A DNA stretch of 64,000 bases from Limibacterium fermenti (GCF_041902845.1 NZ_CP159486.1:2790001-2854000), one strand, 5' to 3'. Shown: positions 8,730 to 18,595, counted from the stretch's first letter. The notes: generated by a model not told the origin, from the sequence alone. Made by a program: numbers and translations.

Positions 8730-11700
8730 TTAGAAATTAAGATAAACCTGAAACGTTAAGCGGGCAGGAATAGGATAGGCGCGTCCGTTTTGATGTGCCT
8801 GTTCCGGATCCCACAGATCGACCTGATCCCATACATATAAATTATTGCCTACGACTTGCAAATCTATGGAAGTGAGCCCTAAAGCCTGAAAGGCTTTATT
8901 TTTCCAATTATAATTGAGGGTAATTTCCTGCAGGCGGAGGTATTTGCTATTGCCCTTCCAAAAAGTGGATAGCTGCGAATTGTTTGCATTATACCCATAC
9001 GAAAGACGCGGAAAACGGGCATTCGGATTTTCCGTTGCAAGGTCTCCCGAGTAGGATGCGGGTGTCCAGTGGTTTTTGGGATCGGCAAGGATGGTCAAGA
9101 CATTTCCGGCTTCCTGTCCATGAAACGGGGTATATCCAATACCGTTCGTTTGCCAGCTATATCCGTCCCAGTAGGTATATCCCACGTGAAAGAAGTCGGT
9201 ATCGCCCGTTCCTTTAAAAAGAATGCCGACCGTGAGGTCCTTGTAACGAAAATCGGCGCCGAAACCATACATTAAACGGGGATACGTCGGATAAGACAAA
9301 ACAACCTGGTCGTCCGTGTTAATTTGTCCGTCGCCGTTCACATCCTTATATTTGATATCTCCGGGCATCACCTTAAACCCGCCGAAACTTTGCTTGGGAC
9401 TGCTCTTCACATCCTGTTCATCCTTGAACAGGCCGCTTGCGATATATCCTCTGATGACATTCACCGGGAAATTGGAATATCGCTGGTAGTTATATTTCGG
9501 GTAGGCCTGCTCCCAATTCTCTATTTCATTGGTAGAATAGGTAAAGTTTCCCCGCAAGGTAAGCGAGAGGTCTTTCCTGAAGTCATGGGTATAGGAAATA
9601 TTGCCGTCGGACCCCCAACTCTTCATTTTTCCCACGTTGCCGTAAGGTAAATTAACCAATCCTACATAGTTGGGGATTTGTGCCCGTTGTTGGAAAATCC
9701 CGTCGCGCCGGTCCTGGAAAAAGTCGAGGACGAAAGAGACTTTTTCATGAAACAGCCGCCCCTCTATCCCGATATCGGATTTGATGGATTTTTCCCACAT
9801 CAGGTTGTCGGCGCCTATAACGGTTTCCTGTATACCGCCTTCGGTGCCGCCCCAGCCGGCGGGAGCGTTTTCATTAATACGGGTGATATAGGGAAAGCGG
9901 GTTCCCGAAATTTGGTCATTTCCCACAGAACCGTGCGAAGCCCGTATCTTAAAGAAATTCAACCACGACAAGTGGTCTTTCATCCATTTGTAATTCGTGG
10001 GTACCCAACCTCCGGCAATAGAAGGGAAGAACCCGAAACGGCGCCCGGCCTGGAAGTTTTCCGAACCGGTATAGCCGAAGTTTACATCCAGCAGATACGT
10101 ATCCTTATAACCATACGTCATCCGGCTCGAAATCCCCTGGTATCGCTTGGGAGCAGCGGCAAGGTTCCAGTCGACACCCGTGATATCCTGGGTTTTCTTG
10201 GAATCGCTCATATAATAGTACACCAATGCCGAAAGGCGGTGATCTTCCCGAATGATTTTTTCATAATTCAAGGTCGATTCAAAATGGTATTTCCGGTATT
10301 GGTTCTGCCCATAACCATAGTTGGCCGCAATCTTATTCACCTTTTTGGCAATCTGTAGTTTTCCGTTCACGTCCCGTGAAGAAGCATAATATAATTCGGG
10401 AAGCACATACCGCCGTTCCGAAAACCAACTTTGCGTATCGAATGCGCCCTGCGCCCTTATCTTCAATCCCTTGGTGATAAATGACAAATCCTGGTTCAAC
10501 GCCAGCGTAGCTTTGGCTAAATTCGACTCGTCGGAGGTAATTCCCGTATAATTGATCATGACATAAGGCGAATAATAATTACCTGCCCCCCATGCCGGCA
10601 GGTGGCCGGTTGAGTAAACCGTAGGGATCAGAAGCGGCGTCAGGTTCGACTGTGCTTGCCAAATATAATTCGTTGTGGCGATACCCGGCATCTTATTGCG
10701 GGTCAGGTAACCGTCCACACCAAAAAAGATCTTAGACGTTTTGGTTAGGTTGACATCCAGGTTCGTCCGATAAGAATACGTATTATAACCCATATCAACT
10801 TTATAGAGGCTGCTTTTATCCTGTTTATAAGCCGCCGTCTCATTCGACATCCCCAAGCTGAAAAAATAGGTCGCAATTTCACCGCCGCCTTGTGCGCTTA
10901 GGTAATAGGTTTTCTGGTAACTTACCGGATTTACGATTTCTTTTTGCCAGTCCACATCCGGAAACAGATCCTTATCCAAACCATATTGGATCGTTTGCAT
11001 ATCGCGTTCGGTGTAGAGAGGTTCGTCTTCCCGCACCACACGGGCTTCATTGGCTAATCGGGCATAATCATACGCATGCATATAATTGGGCATCTTTTGT
11101 AATTTGGCAATCGTATAGTTGACCCGCGCATTGATTTTCAATTTACCCGTAAAGCCACGTTTTGTATTTACCAGCACGACTCCGTTAGCTCCTCTGACCC
11201 CGTAAACGGCGGTTGCCGATGCATCCTTAAGGATGGAAAAGCTTTCTACATCTGCAGGGTCGATCGAGTTAAGATTGCCTTCCAACCCGTCTATAAGCAC
11301 CAAAGCCGAACTGTTCGCTCCGAAAGTACTGATTCCGCGTATCCAAAATTCCGATATATTTTTACCCGGTTCCCCACTCGTTTGCATAGTAATTACCCCC
11401 GGCATACGCCCCCCGATTATATTCGCCATTGAGGTGGCCGGAACTTGCAACTCTTGCGCATCGATGCTGCTGATCGCGCCTACCGTACTGATTTTACGTT
11501 GTACGCTACCCAAAGCCGTCACCACCACTTCTTCAATGGCTGTCGTTTTTTCCTTTAAGATGATTATCAGGTCTTTTACTTCATTTTCCACTCTATATTC
11601 GAGATTATCATAGCCTATGAAACTAAAAACAATTATCTCCCCTTTCGAAGCCCGGATCGTAAACCGCCCTTCGACATCCGACAGGGTACCGAGCCCGGGA

Positions 11701-11840
11701 CGGTCTTTTACATAAATACTGGTTCCGGGTAAGGGTTCACCCTTTTCCTCCTGAACGATCCCCGATACCGTTAAATTCTGCTGTGCATAAGCCGGAATTA
11801 CCAGGCAAAGCGACAAACAAGCAATCAATATATTCTTCAT
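8730..11840 (-). CDS. SusC/RagA-family TonB-dependent outer-membrane transporter
   Basis: A 1036-residue protein. A signal peptide (LVIPAYAQQ) is followed by a CarboxypepD-reg-like domain (VSGIVQEEKGEPLPGTSIYVKD ... FSFIGYDNLEY), a TonB box region (AIEEVVVTALGSVQRK), a plug domain (ATSMANIIGGRMPGV ... DASATAVYGVRGANGVVLV) and a long beta-barrel ending in an aromatic C-terminus (LTFQVYLNF). It imports oligosaccharides across the outer membrane with the SusD partner encoded directly downstream. It follows the NHL/IPT gene by 27 nt. All hallmarks are intact and no frameshift is visible. Confidence 0.95.
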   Translation of the reverse strand: MKNILIACLSLCLVIPAYAQQNLTVSGIVQEEKGEPLPGTSIYVKDRPGLGTLSDVEGRFTIRASKGEIIVFSFIGYDNLEYRVENEVKDLIIILKEKTTAIEEVVVTALGSVQRKISTVGAISSIDAQELQVPATSMANIIGGRMPGVITMQTSGEPGKNISEFWIRGISTFGANSSALVLIDGLEGNLNSIDPADVESFSILKDASATAVYGVRGANGVVLVNTKRGFTGKLKINARVNYTIAKLQKMPNYMHAYDYARLANEARVVREDEPLYTERDMQTIQYGLDKDLFPDVDWQKEIVNPVSYQKTYYLSAQGGGEIATYFFSLGMSNETAAYKQDKSSLYKVDMGYNTYSYRTNLDVNLTKTSKIFFGVDGYLTRNKMPGIATTNYIWQAQSNLTPLLIPTVYSTGHLPAWGAGNYYSPYVMINYTGITSDESNLAKATLALNQDLSFITKGLKIRAQGAFDTQSWFSERRYVLPELYYASSRDVNGKLQIAKKVNKIAANYGYGQNQYRKYHFESTLNYEKIIREDHRLSALVYYYMSDSKKTQDITGVDWNLAAAPKRYQGISSRMTYGYKDTYLLDVNFGYTGSENFQAGRRFGFFPSIAGGWVPTNYKWMKDHLSWLNFFKIRASHGSVGNDQISGTRFPYITRINENAPAGWGGTEGGIQETVIGADNLMWEKSIKSDIGIEGRLFHEKVSFVLDFFQDRRDGIFQQRAQIPNYVGLVNLPYGNVGKMKSWGSDGNISYTHDFRKDLSLTLRGNFTYSTNEIENWEQAYPKYNYQRYSNFPVNVIRGYIASGLFKDEQDVKSSPKQSFGGFKVMPGDIKYKDVNGDGQINTDDQVVLSYPTYPRLMYGFGADFRYKDLTVGILFKGTGDTDFFHVGYTYWDGYSWQTNGIGYTPFHGQEAGNVLTILADPKNHWTPASYSGDLATENPNARFPRLSYGYNANNSQLSTFWKGNSKYLRLQEITLNYNWKNKAFQALGLTSIDLQVVGNNLYVWDQVDLWDPEQAHQNGRAYPIPARLTFQVYLNF

Positions 11841-11867
11841 AATTTATATAATTTATAGTTATCCAGC

Positions 11868-13193
11868 TTACTCCACCGCCAATTTACGAATACAATTGTT
11901 ATTGTAATCGGCGATATAAATATTATAATCTTTATCGATCGCTACCCCTTTAGGGTAGTTGAACAAGGCGTCATCCGGATTTCCGTCCTGATAACCCGCC
12001 TTTCCGGCTATCCCGATCAGTGTAGAAACTCTTCCTTCCGGAGTAATCTGGCGAATACAATGGTTACCGGCATCCGCCAAAACGATATTATTGTTCACAT
12101 CAAAAACCAATTGAACAGGACTGTTGAATAATGCTTCATCCGCTTTTCCGTCTTTCCATCCCGGTGTATTCTTTGATCCTGCAAATAACTTATGTTCTTT
12201 CGTCAGGATATCGAATGTGTAAATACAGTGCCGGCTGGGATAGGAAATATACAACATATTGGGATGAAGCGGATCGAATGAAAGAAAACCATCCGTATCG
12301 GGGTCGATACCATCAGCAACCAATTGTCCGACTCGTGTTTTCGGGTTGAACTTCACAATCTGTCCCCCGGCAGAACGGGTATAAATCATCCCGTCTAATT
12401 TGCACGCCGCAAAACCATGTTTCCAGTTAATTTTAAAATCTTTCATTCCCGCGGCTTGTTCTTCGGCCGACGGATGCAATATCTGCCTCCTCCGTACTCC
12501 CCATTGAGCGGCGGGGTCGAGCACATACAACACATCACCGCCGTCGCTGGGAAACATTACGACTTTACCCTCTGCATCGGTCGAAGGTGCTCCGGTAGCG
12601 TCGCCGCTATACATCTTGGTTACGGTCTGGTTTTGCTGGTTGATCATGACAATTTCATAGTTACCTCTCCAATGAGAAAGGAAAATATTGCCTTCGTTGT
12701 CTACAGTCAAGGTGGATGGATTCATGAATGTAGCCTCAGCAAACGAACCGGATTTCAATTCGTTGGTCCCTTTCTTCCCAACAAGGGTCGTTACCGTTGT
12801 TGAGATATGATAAACGAACTTTTCGGTAGCGGTAACAGAATCTTTCCCTACTACCACCGAAATCGTACAGGTATCGCCAGGCTGCCGAGGCGTTACGACC
12901 AGCGCTTTTCCTTTATCACAACCGATAATAGCCGCCGGTTTTTCGTTAAAATAAACCTTGATTTTGGAAGGATCGTTACCCAAATTACTACCCGAAATAA
13001 TCAAGCGTGTAGCCATTCCTCCCTCCGAAGGAGAAAAAGACTCCAAAACGACCGGTTTATCAGGGTTATACTTATAGTCATCGTCCATATCGGAATCGCT
13101 CTTTCCGCAGGATAATATGATGAACATATATACGGACAAAACAATACAGATGCTACACAAGATGCGCACATACTTTAAATTGATGTTATTCAT
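11868..13193 (-). CDS. IPT/TIG plus NHL-repeat lipoprotein, first gene of the polysaccharide locus
   Basis: A 441-residue protein with a lipoprotein signal (FIILSCGKSD). Residues ~45-130 form an IPT/TIG fold (VVLESFSPSEGGMATRLIISGSNLG). The rest carries NHL-type beta-propeller repeats (FMNPSTLTVDNEGNIFLS, LFNSPVQLVFDVNNNIVLADAGNHCIRQI, LFNYPKGVAIDKDYNIYIADYNNNCIRKL). This architecture is common as the lead gene of Bacteroidota SusC/SusD loci and is taken to be a surface glycan-binding protein. It starts the leftward operon; no regulator gene (HTCS, sigma/anti-sigma or AraC) is adjacent in the window, so control comes from elsewhere. Confidence 0.85.
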   Translation of the reverse strand: MNNINLKYVRILCSICIVLSVYMFIILSCGKSDSDMDDDYKYNPDKPVVLESFSPSEGGMATRLIISGSNLGNDPSKIKVYFNEKPAAIIGCDKGKALVVTPRQPGDTCTISVVVGKDSVTATEKFVYHISTTVTTLVGKKGTNELKSGSFAEATFMNPSTLTVDNEGNIFLSHWRGNYEIVMINQQNQTVTKMYSGDATGAPSTDAEGKVVMFPSDGGDVLYVLDPAAQWGVRRRQILHPSAEEQAAGMKDFKINWKHGFAACKLDGMIYTRSAGGQIVKFNPKTRVGQLVADGIDPDTDGFLSFDPLHPNMLYISYPSRHCIYTFDILTKEHKLFAGSKNTPGWKDGKADEALFNSPVQLVFDVNNNIVLADAGNHCIRQITPEGRVSTLIGIAGKAGYQDGNPDDALFNYPKGVAIDKDYNIYIADYNNNCIRKLAVE

Positions 13194-13315
13194 ACATTTA
13201 GTTTTAAATTAGAAATTTATCGATATTTACTATTTAACTTAATAATCATACATTCGGACACATAAGAGAATAATCTTCACAATTTAAGCTACAAGACAAA
13301 CCCACAGGTTTATCC

Positions 13316-14001
13316 CTACGCCCCCGCTTTTTCCTTATCTTCCTCTTCGTCCAAACGGGTTTTAAACTCCTTGATCAACTGGCCGAGCTGGGCATACAGG
13401 TCTTTCCATTCCGCCTAGTTGCGCATGGCCGATACCAACGCCAATATATTATACAAGGATTCTTCCAGTTCTTTCCGCAACACAGAAGCCGATCCGGCTT
13501 GACGCAATTCTGTGTCCCGGCTAGGGATTCGAAATTCGCCTGTGCTGTTTTCAGAGCGTTCAGTTCTTCCGTAAGTCCGAGGCGTGTAACCCGCACCAGG
13601 TTTTCTCCGGCCGATAGCTTTTCTACCAACTTGCGCATCATGGTGTTCTGGTCGGCATATTTCCGGCCTTCCATATCGCCCACTTCATCCAATACTTCCA
13701 GTAAGGCACGGGCATCATCGCTTTTAGACGATTCGAACCGGAGAAATCCTTTCAGCAACCGCCGGAATCCGCGGTAAGCATTATCCCGTTTCAAGTCGAG
13801 CGTTTCCACATCATCGCCCAACCCGCTATACACTTTTTTCACCACCACTTGTTGATAAATGGCGTTCTTTTTTCCCAGATCAGCTAATAAAGGATGGTCT
13901 TTCAGGATAGTCTCGACCAATGCTTTCAATAATAACAACACGCGTACGGCGAAATCACCCAGCGCCTTTGTTGATAATTTTGTAAGTGAAATCTTTAACA
14001 T
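13316..14001 (-). pseudogene. DUF6261-like protein gene broken by a frameshift and a nonsense codon
   Basis: From ATG 14001 the frame reads MLKISLTKLSTKALGDFAVRV and a helical, charge-rich protein, then loses sense after ANFESLAG near 13520. One frame over, the sequence resumes as DTELRQAGSASVLRKELEESLYNILALVSAMRN, hits TAG (13415-13417), then continues AEWKDLYAQLGQLIKEFKTR to a TAG at 13316-13318. A one-base deletion and a C-to-T change of a Gln codon would explain both lesions. The length and helical pattern match the DUF6261 family of Bacteroidales, whose function is unknown. It is probably inactive. The family name is from memory and less certain than the breakage. Confidence 0.7.
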
Positions 14002-14045
14002 GACATTCTATTTTTAATTTTGTAAATGTTTTTCGAATGTATTGT

Positions 14046-14339
14046 GAATAAATACACATTTTCGCCGGACGGCAATGATAATCCTACAATCCCCGGCTAC
14101 TATTTGCCCGCCGGCAGAAGTCTTCCGCGAATCTCCGACTAATGGTTGCCGGACGGCAAAAGACTTCCCTGAAATGCAGGGTAAGAAAAGAAGGATGGCA
14201 AACATCATCCCGGAGTTGCCAGCTAATGTCCGCACATTGGCGGAAATATCCTTTGAGTTTAGAGATAATAAAAGATGACCGGCGGAGGTTATCCCGGAAT
14301 TCCGAGCTAATCGCCGCAGCTTGTCTTTATCACTAGTTA
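14046..14339. repeat. Degenerate 42-bp-period tandem array, about 7 units
   Basis: Units begin at 14046, 14088, 14130, 14172, 14214, 14256 and 14298, all exactly 42 nt apart. The best pair is the units at 14088 and 14130 (aatcyccgrctaat.gttgcc... then ggcaaaagacttcc). The others keep the AAT/AGT start, a GCTAAT or GATAAT segment and a CCGG-rich centre. Most of the 886-bp gap between the pseudogene and the fimbrial operon is explained by this array, the C tract and a terminator. I see no convincing gene in it. Confidence 0.65.
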
Positions 14340-14459
14340 TAAAACAGTGAGACTGATCGTTGTAAAAAAAATAATTTTGTAAAAGTCTGCAAGAGGAAAC
14401 ATGCAGGAAAGATAAAAAGAAGGAATGACAGAGATAGACTAAGTTAATATATGTAAATA

Positions 14460-14471
14460 CCCCCCCCCCCC
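14460..14471. repeat. Homopolymer of 12 C
   Basis: A run of 12 C on the plus strand (12 G on the minus strand) lies in the gap between the fimbrial operon and the DUF6261-like pseudogene. Such tracts slip during replication. No promoter elements flank it clearly, so a switching role is only a possibility. Confidence 0.9.
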
Positions 14472-14782
14472 GTTATTTTAACCTTCGTTAACTGCGTCAA
14501 CGGTCGGAGTTGAGAAAATATTATGTCTGTTCCTTGTATCATATTTTAATGGCAATAAAATTACATTGTCAAAACTTTGCAAATGTAGAGGAATCCATTG
14601 CGACAACAACTATAATTATTGATATTAAAACTAATATTTTTGACATTTAACATTGGAAAGAGGAAAAGCGAAAAGGCCAAGACAAAAGGCACGAAGATTA
14701 CAGGGATAATCCTCAAAACATATCTATAATCCGACAAAATTAGAGTATGAAGCAGCATGATGACAGATTATGATTTAGCTAA

Positions 14783-14814
14783 AAAAGGTGCAACATCATG
14801 ACGTTGCACCTTTT
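14783..14814 (-). terminator. Terminator of the fimbrial operon
   Basis: A perfect 12-bp stem (AAAAGGTGCAAC / GTTGCACCTTTT) with an 8-nt loop lies 73 nt past the stop of the last fimbrial gene. It is A-rich on one side and T-rich on the other, so it could stop transcription from both directions. Confidence 0.85.
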
Positions 14815-14887
14815 ATTATTCAAATCTGCTGCACATATTAAATGATCAATGAACGAACGAACTCTTTGACTCAATACTAAAATCCGA

Positions 14888-17443
14888 TTAATTAGTATTG
14901 ATTCCGCGATATTCCGCTTCCTCGAAAGCCCAAGCCATGAAATTTCCGAAAATATGGGAATTATAGACCGTCGTCGCATACACGCCGGTTCCATAACCCG
15001 TATTGGGAACAGGGTTATATGATTCATCCACTCCAAAGGGATAAGCATTCGTATTGGTGCGGTCACCTTTAATATCCCCCGAATTAGCTAAAAATCCTCC
15101 GTCCCCGGCAAACACAAGGTTATATTCCCGATGACGGAACAAAGTTAATTCGGTATAAGAAGTTGTTGCCCCCACCCTGTTGGCATAGGTGTAAGCATAT
15201 ACTTTATCCGCAGGGATACCCGCATACGTTGTAGTAGCGGAGTAATCCTCTCCCCATGCTTTTCCCCGATAATCTCCAAAAGGCCCATGGGTGAGCGGAT
15301 CGTCGATATCCGCCAATGCATAGGCAGCTCCTCCCTGGTTACGCAATACATAAGTAATACCGGCCCCCGGGAATACAAGGGAGAAGAGATTGAGAGGCGA
15401 ATCATTTTCAATGAAAGCAAAGACTATTCCTCCGTCTTGAAGATACTGAAATAAAATAGCAGCCCTACCGGCATCTAGAGTATAATTATATCCGATTACC
15501 ACGATATCCGGCTTTGCATTGATGGCTGTTGTAAGCGTCGAGGTATTCGAACTACTTAGAGCCGTATAGTAAATCTCCTCAACTTTGACAATACTGTTTT
15601 CCAGTAGCCCGAAGTTGGCGGCGGCTTCCATCATTCCGCGGGAAGAACCTCCCTCCAGGTAATATCCATGATTATTTACCGTTCCCAAACATAAAATGTT
15701 TTTAGCGGAAAAGGCCGGCTGAATACGCGTCTGGCAGGTCGTTTGGTCATAATTATTGGCGGAAATGGTTAAAGCTTTGGGGTTCTGGTTATTTACCGTT
15801 CCCGCGCCCTGAAGGGTAACTTGCTGCCGGAGGGCGGTAATCGTCCCCGTGCCACTGAAGGAAATTCCATCTACTGTATTCGTACTCAACTCGTAATCAT
15901 ATCCGAATACCGATTTATCGGCGCTCACGAGGGTCAAGGTAATGGTGTGCCCGGCATTCAACGTGAGATTATCGGTATATACTCCGTTAACCTTTACCGA
16001 ATTACAGTCGATATAGAAATTTCCCCGGAGGAAATTCTGCACTACTTTTACCCGTATGGTGAACGAACCCGCCTGGATGGAAAAGTACTCTTCCAGGTAA
16101 GCCTGCGTATCGTTTATATTGTTAGCCGTAACGTTAATGACCTTATTATTATAATCCAAATCGGCCATAAAATGGGCCTGTGATGTATTTTCCCACTGAA
16201 TGGCAACATCCTCTGCCGGCAGATTGGTCTCGAAAGTGATGGCGCCCGCGCTCCCGGCGGTGTGGCTAAGGGTAACTTCCCTTCGGTCGATTCCGAAGTA
16301 ATACTTACCCTCGACATGCATTTCGAGAATGGATTCATCCCATGGAATGACATTCGTGACGATATTCGAAGGAATGGAATTCAATGCATCCTCAGGATTC
16401 GTAAAACCGGGTCCGGTTACGTCCTTTACATTCATCCGGTAACGGTGGTTACGGAGAATATCCAGATAGTTAAGAATTTTTCCGTCATTATCATATACGG
16501 CGAAATCGATTCGATAGTAGGAAACATCCGTCGTGTTGCCTGCGCCGTAATAACCTCCGATTACGATACACGGAGCATTGTCCATGTCGGTTCCCTTATT
16601 GGCTTCCGGAAGATATATTTCGCGAATATAACTATCGGCAGCCGTTGTCAATTCATACACCAGGGGAGCGGTGTCGGCATTAGGCGTTGCGTCCGCCGGA
16701 ATGGTCGGCGCCGTCACGCTTCCGTTGGAATACACCGCTTTGTCAGGAGCCATATGTCCCTTATCGAGGGTACGGTACACCCTCACACTCTTCAGCTTAA
16801 AATTAGCCAATCCCAAAACAGATTCGGAGGTTTCGGGAGTATCTTCGAAATTTAACCCGATATCTACCCGTGCTATGGCGCGAAGTAAACGAATCGTTTG
16901 TTCGGGAGTGTTTTCTTTCACCTCGATCGGTTCATCAATTTCGCCCCACATGGGGAAAGGGGTGAAATCATCCGAACTTGCAGCATTCCATTTACCATGA
17001 TTTTCAAAGATGATTTCCTTCAAGACATCTTCCTTTGTTTTTCCTTCGGATACGGGCATGGGAACCGCAGAATTCGCCACGATGACAATTCGGTATTTCA
17101 CGGCGTCTTGGCTTCGAACCAGTTTAACGGTCAGATTATTGCCGGTTCGTTCGGTAATGGGGGCGATATAGTCGAAAACTTCCGAATTATCAGCCTCTAC
17201 TTTAAAAACCATAACGTAAAGTCCGTCGTTTCCTATGGCGCTTTCATGGGCTCCGGAGATAGCCCGGAGAGGGATAGCGTTTACCGGCACCTTTAAGTAA
17301 ATCTTCATATATCCTTCTGTAACCGTCTTATCCGGATCGGTTCCGGGAAACAGTTCATCATGGGTACATGAAAAAAAATTGCCGGATACTGCCGATAAGA
17401 GTAAAAAACACAGGAGCCTTTCTATATATAAATTTATTTTCAT
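14888..17443 (-). CDS. DUF4906-type fimbrial protein (tip-like), with a Rossmann/GATase-like C-terminal region
   Basis: An 851-residue protein from ATG 17443; a TTG four codons earlier is also open. It has a lipoprotein signal (AVSGNFFSCTHDE). Residues ~40-380 show the Mfa/Fim-type two-domain fold (VFKVEADNSEVFDYIAPI, LRAIARVDIGLNFE, LDILRNHRYRMNVKDV), as in DUF4906 proteins. The last ~280 residues are different: AKNILCLGTVNNHGYYLEGG, KPDIVVIGYNYTLD, LFQYLQDGGIVFAFIEND and YNLVFAGDGGFLAN suggest an alpha/beta domain of the GATase1/ThuA kind. It starts 15 nt after the Mfa2-like gene and ends the operon, the position of shaft-tip or accessory subunits in Porphyromonas. No enzyme motif is certain. 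Confidence 0.75.
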   Translation of the reverse strand: MKINLYIERLLCFLLLSAVSGNFFSCTHDELFPGTDPDKTVTEGYMKIYLKVPVNAIPLRAISGAHESAIGNDGLYVMVFKVEADNSEVFDYIAPITERTGNNLTVKLVRSQDAVKYRIVIVANSAVPMPVSEGKTKEDVLKEIIFENHGKWNAASSDDFTPFPMWGEIDEPIEVKENTPEQTIRLLRAIARVDIGLNFEDTPETSESVLGLANFKLKSVRVYRTLDKGHMAPDKAVYSNGSVTAPTIPADATPNADTAPLVYELTTAADSYIREIYLPEANKGTDMDNAPCIVIGGYYGAGNTTDVSYYRIDFAVYDNDGKILNYLDILRNHRYRMNVKDVTGPGFTNPEDALNSIPSNIVTNVIPWDESILEMHVEGKYYFGIDRREVTLSHTAGSAGAITFETNLPAEDVAIQWENTSQAHFMADLDYNNKVINVTANNINDTQAYLEEYFSIQAGSFTIRVKVVQNFLRGNFYIDCNSVKVNGVYTDNLTLNAGHTITLTLVSADKSVFGYDYELSTNTVDGISFSGTGTITALRQQVTLQGAGTVNNQNPKALTISANNYDQTTCQTRIQPAFSAKNILCLGTVNNHGYYLEGGSSRGMMEAAANFGLLENSIVKVEEIYYTALSSSNTSTLTTAINAKPDIVVIGYNYTLDAGRAAILFQYLQDGGIVFAFIENDSPLNLFSLVFPGAGITYVLRNQGGAAYALADIDDPLTHGPFGDYRGKAWGEDYSATTTYAGIPADKVYAYTYANRVGATTSYTELTLFRHREYNLVFAGDGGFLANSGDIKGDRTNTNAYPFGVDESYNPVPNTGYGTGVYATTVYNSHIFGNFMAWAFEEAEYRGINTN

Positions 17444-17458
17444 CTTAAATTGCAATAA

Positions 17459-18478
17459 TTACATTCCGAGTTCCAAATCATTGATCACCCAACCGTTGAT
17501 AATTATCGTATTCTGCATCCAAAGGTTCTCCTCCGCGTCCAGAAACAAGGTGATCACATATTCATCCTGCCGGTCTAAATATTCCTGTAAACTCCACGCC
17601 TGCTTATGCCCTTCCATTTCCGTAAGCGACAAAAACCAGGGCAGATTCAAACGAATGATTTCTTTGCCGTTTTTCTTACCGGAAATCACAAGCCGGGGAT
17701 TATGGGATTCTATCAAGCGGGAAGTATTCAGTTCTACCACAGCAGCACGGTCGATTTCTTCCGGAGGCAGTGTTTCGGAAGCGTCGGGCAATACATTGGC
17801 GGCATAATAGGGCCGGTAGGTGATGGCTTCATCGGGAAGAATGCCGTAATCATAATTAATGTGTCCATTGCCGGCGTCATCGATAATGCTGAAAACATAG
17901 TCCTCCACATCGAGGGCAGTTCCACCCGAATAAGGAAGCAACACAACCCTCAACCTACGGGTTACTTTTTTCAAATCGATCGTAACCGGGTGTATTCCTT
18001 CCACATTATTTATATTCACTTCGGTTACGCCTACGAGTAAATTATTCAACTCTTGTTGCTGAATACCGGATTCCCTTTTCAAATAATAACTCAGGTCATC
18101 CAGAAAAGATGTTCCAACCGTCAGTCGGGGTATATTGAAATAAGCTTTATCCTCTTTTATGTCGGTACTCTGCGCCCATGCTACAAACCGATAGTTTCCC
18201 GCTTTCAAATCGTCTGTTTGCATTTGGAATCCGTCGGAAAGCCGATTTTCTTCACTTACGTGTTTTGCGACCAGCAATCCGTCTTCATCGAATACATACA
18301 GGGCCACTTGATCAGCCTGCTGTTCAAAAGCATTGGACGAAAGCATATTGTAACTATAATTAAAACTCACATCGACCCGGCAATCCACAATTTTATCATC
18401 AATACACGACGGGATTGCCAATACAACAGCTAAAAATAGTAATACAGGCCGACACGTTATTTTTCGGGTCCGATCCAT
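17459..18478 (-). CDS. FimB/Mfa2-family fimbrial anchor subunit
   Basis: A 339-residue protein with a lipoprotein signal (AIPSCIDDK). The opening CRVDVSFNYSYNMLSSNAFEQQADQV followed by LYVFDEDGLLV and AGNYRFVAWAQ is the characteristic start of Mfa2/FimB proteins, which anchor the fimbria to the outer membrane and limit its length. WMQNTIIINGWVIN near the end matches the conserved terminal strand. It follows the major subunit gene after a 117-nt gap containing a terminator-like hairpin and precedes the DUF4906 gene by 15 nt. No lesion is seen. Confidence 0.88.
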   Translation of the reverse strand: MDRTRKITCRPVLLFLAVVLAIPSCIDDKIVDCRVDVSFNYSYNMLSSNAFEQQADQVALYVFDEDGLLVAKHVSEENRLSDGFQMQTDDLKAGNYRFVAWAQSTDIKEDKAYFNIPRLTVGTSFLDDLSYYLKRESGIQQQELNNLLVGVTEVNINNVEGIHPVTIDLKKVTRRLRVVLLPYSGGTALDVEDYVFSIIDDAGNGHINYDYGILPDEAITYRPYYAANVLPDASETLPPEEIDRAAVVELNTSRLIESHNPRLVISGKKNGKEIIRLNLPWFLSLTEMEGHKQAWSLQEYLDRQDEYVITLFLDAEENLWMQNTIIINGWVINDLELGM

Positions 18479-18531
18479 AGCGAATATTTTTTTGTTTTAT
18501 CCTTCTTTTTTTAACCGGCAAGAACAAAAAG

Positions 18532-18578
18532 AAGAGTGGAGCATGAATAACTCCTTGTGGAATGCAAGCTCCACTCTT
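18532..18578 (-). terminator. Intra-operon terminator between major and anchor fimbrial genes
   Basis: A perfect 11-bp stem (AAGAGTGGAGC / GCTCCACTCTT) with a 25-nt loop and a T-rich tail on the minus strand lies 18 nt past the Mfa1-like stop. Partial termination here would give more major subunit than anchor. Confidence 0.75.
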
Positions 18579-18595
18579 TCCCGGCAAACAAAAGA

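Noticed and set aside
14561..14758. A 65-codon hydrophobic minus-strand frame upstream of the C tract
   Set aside because: It is AT-rich intergenic sequence between the terminator and the array, with no ribosome site or family.
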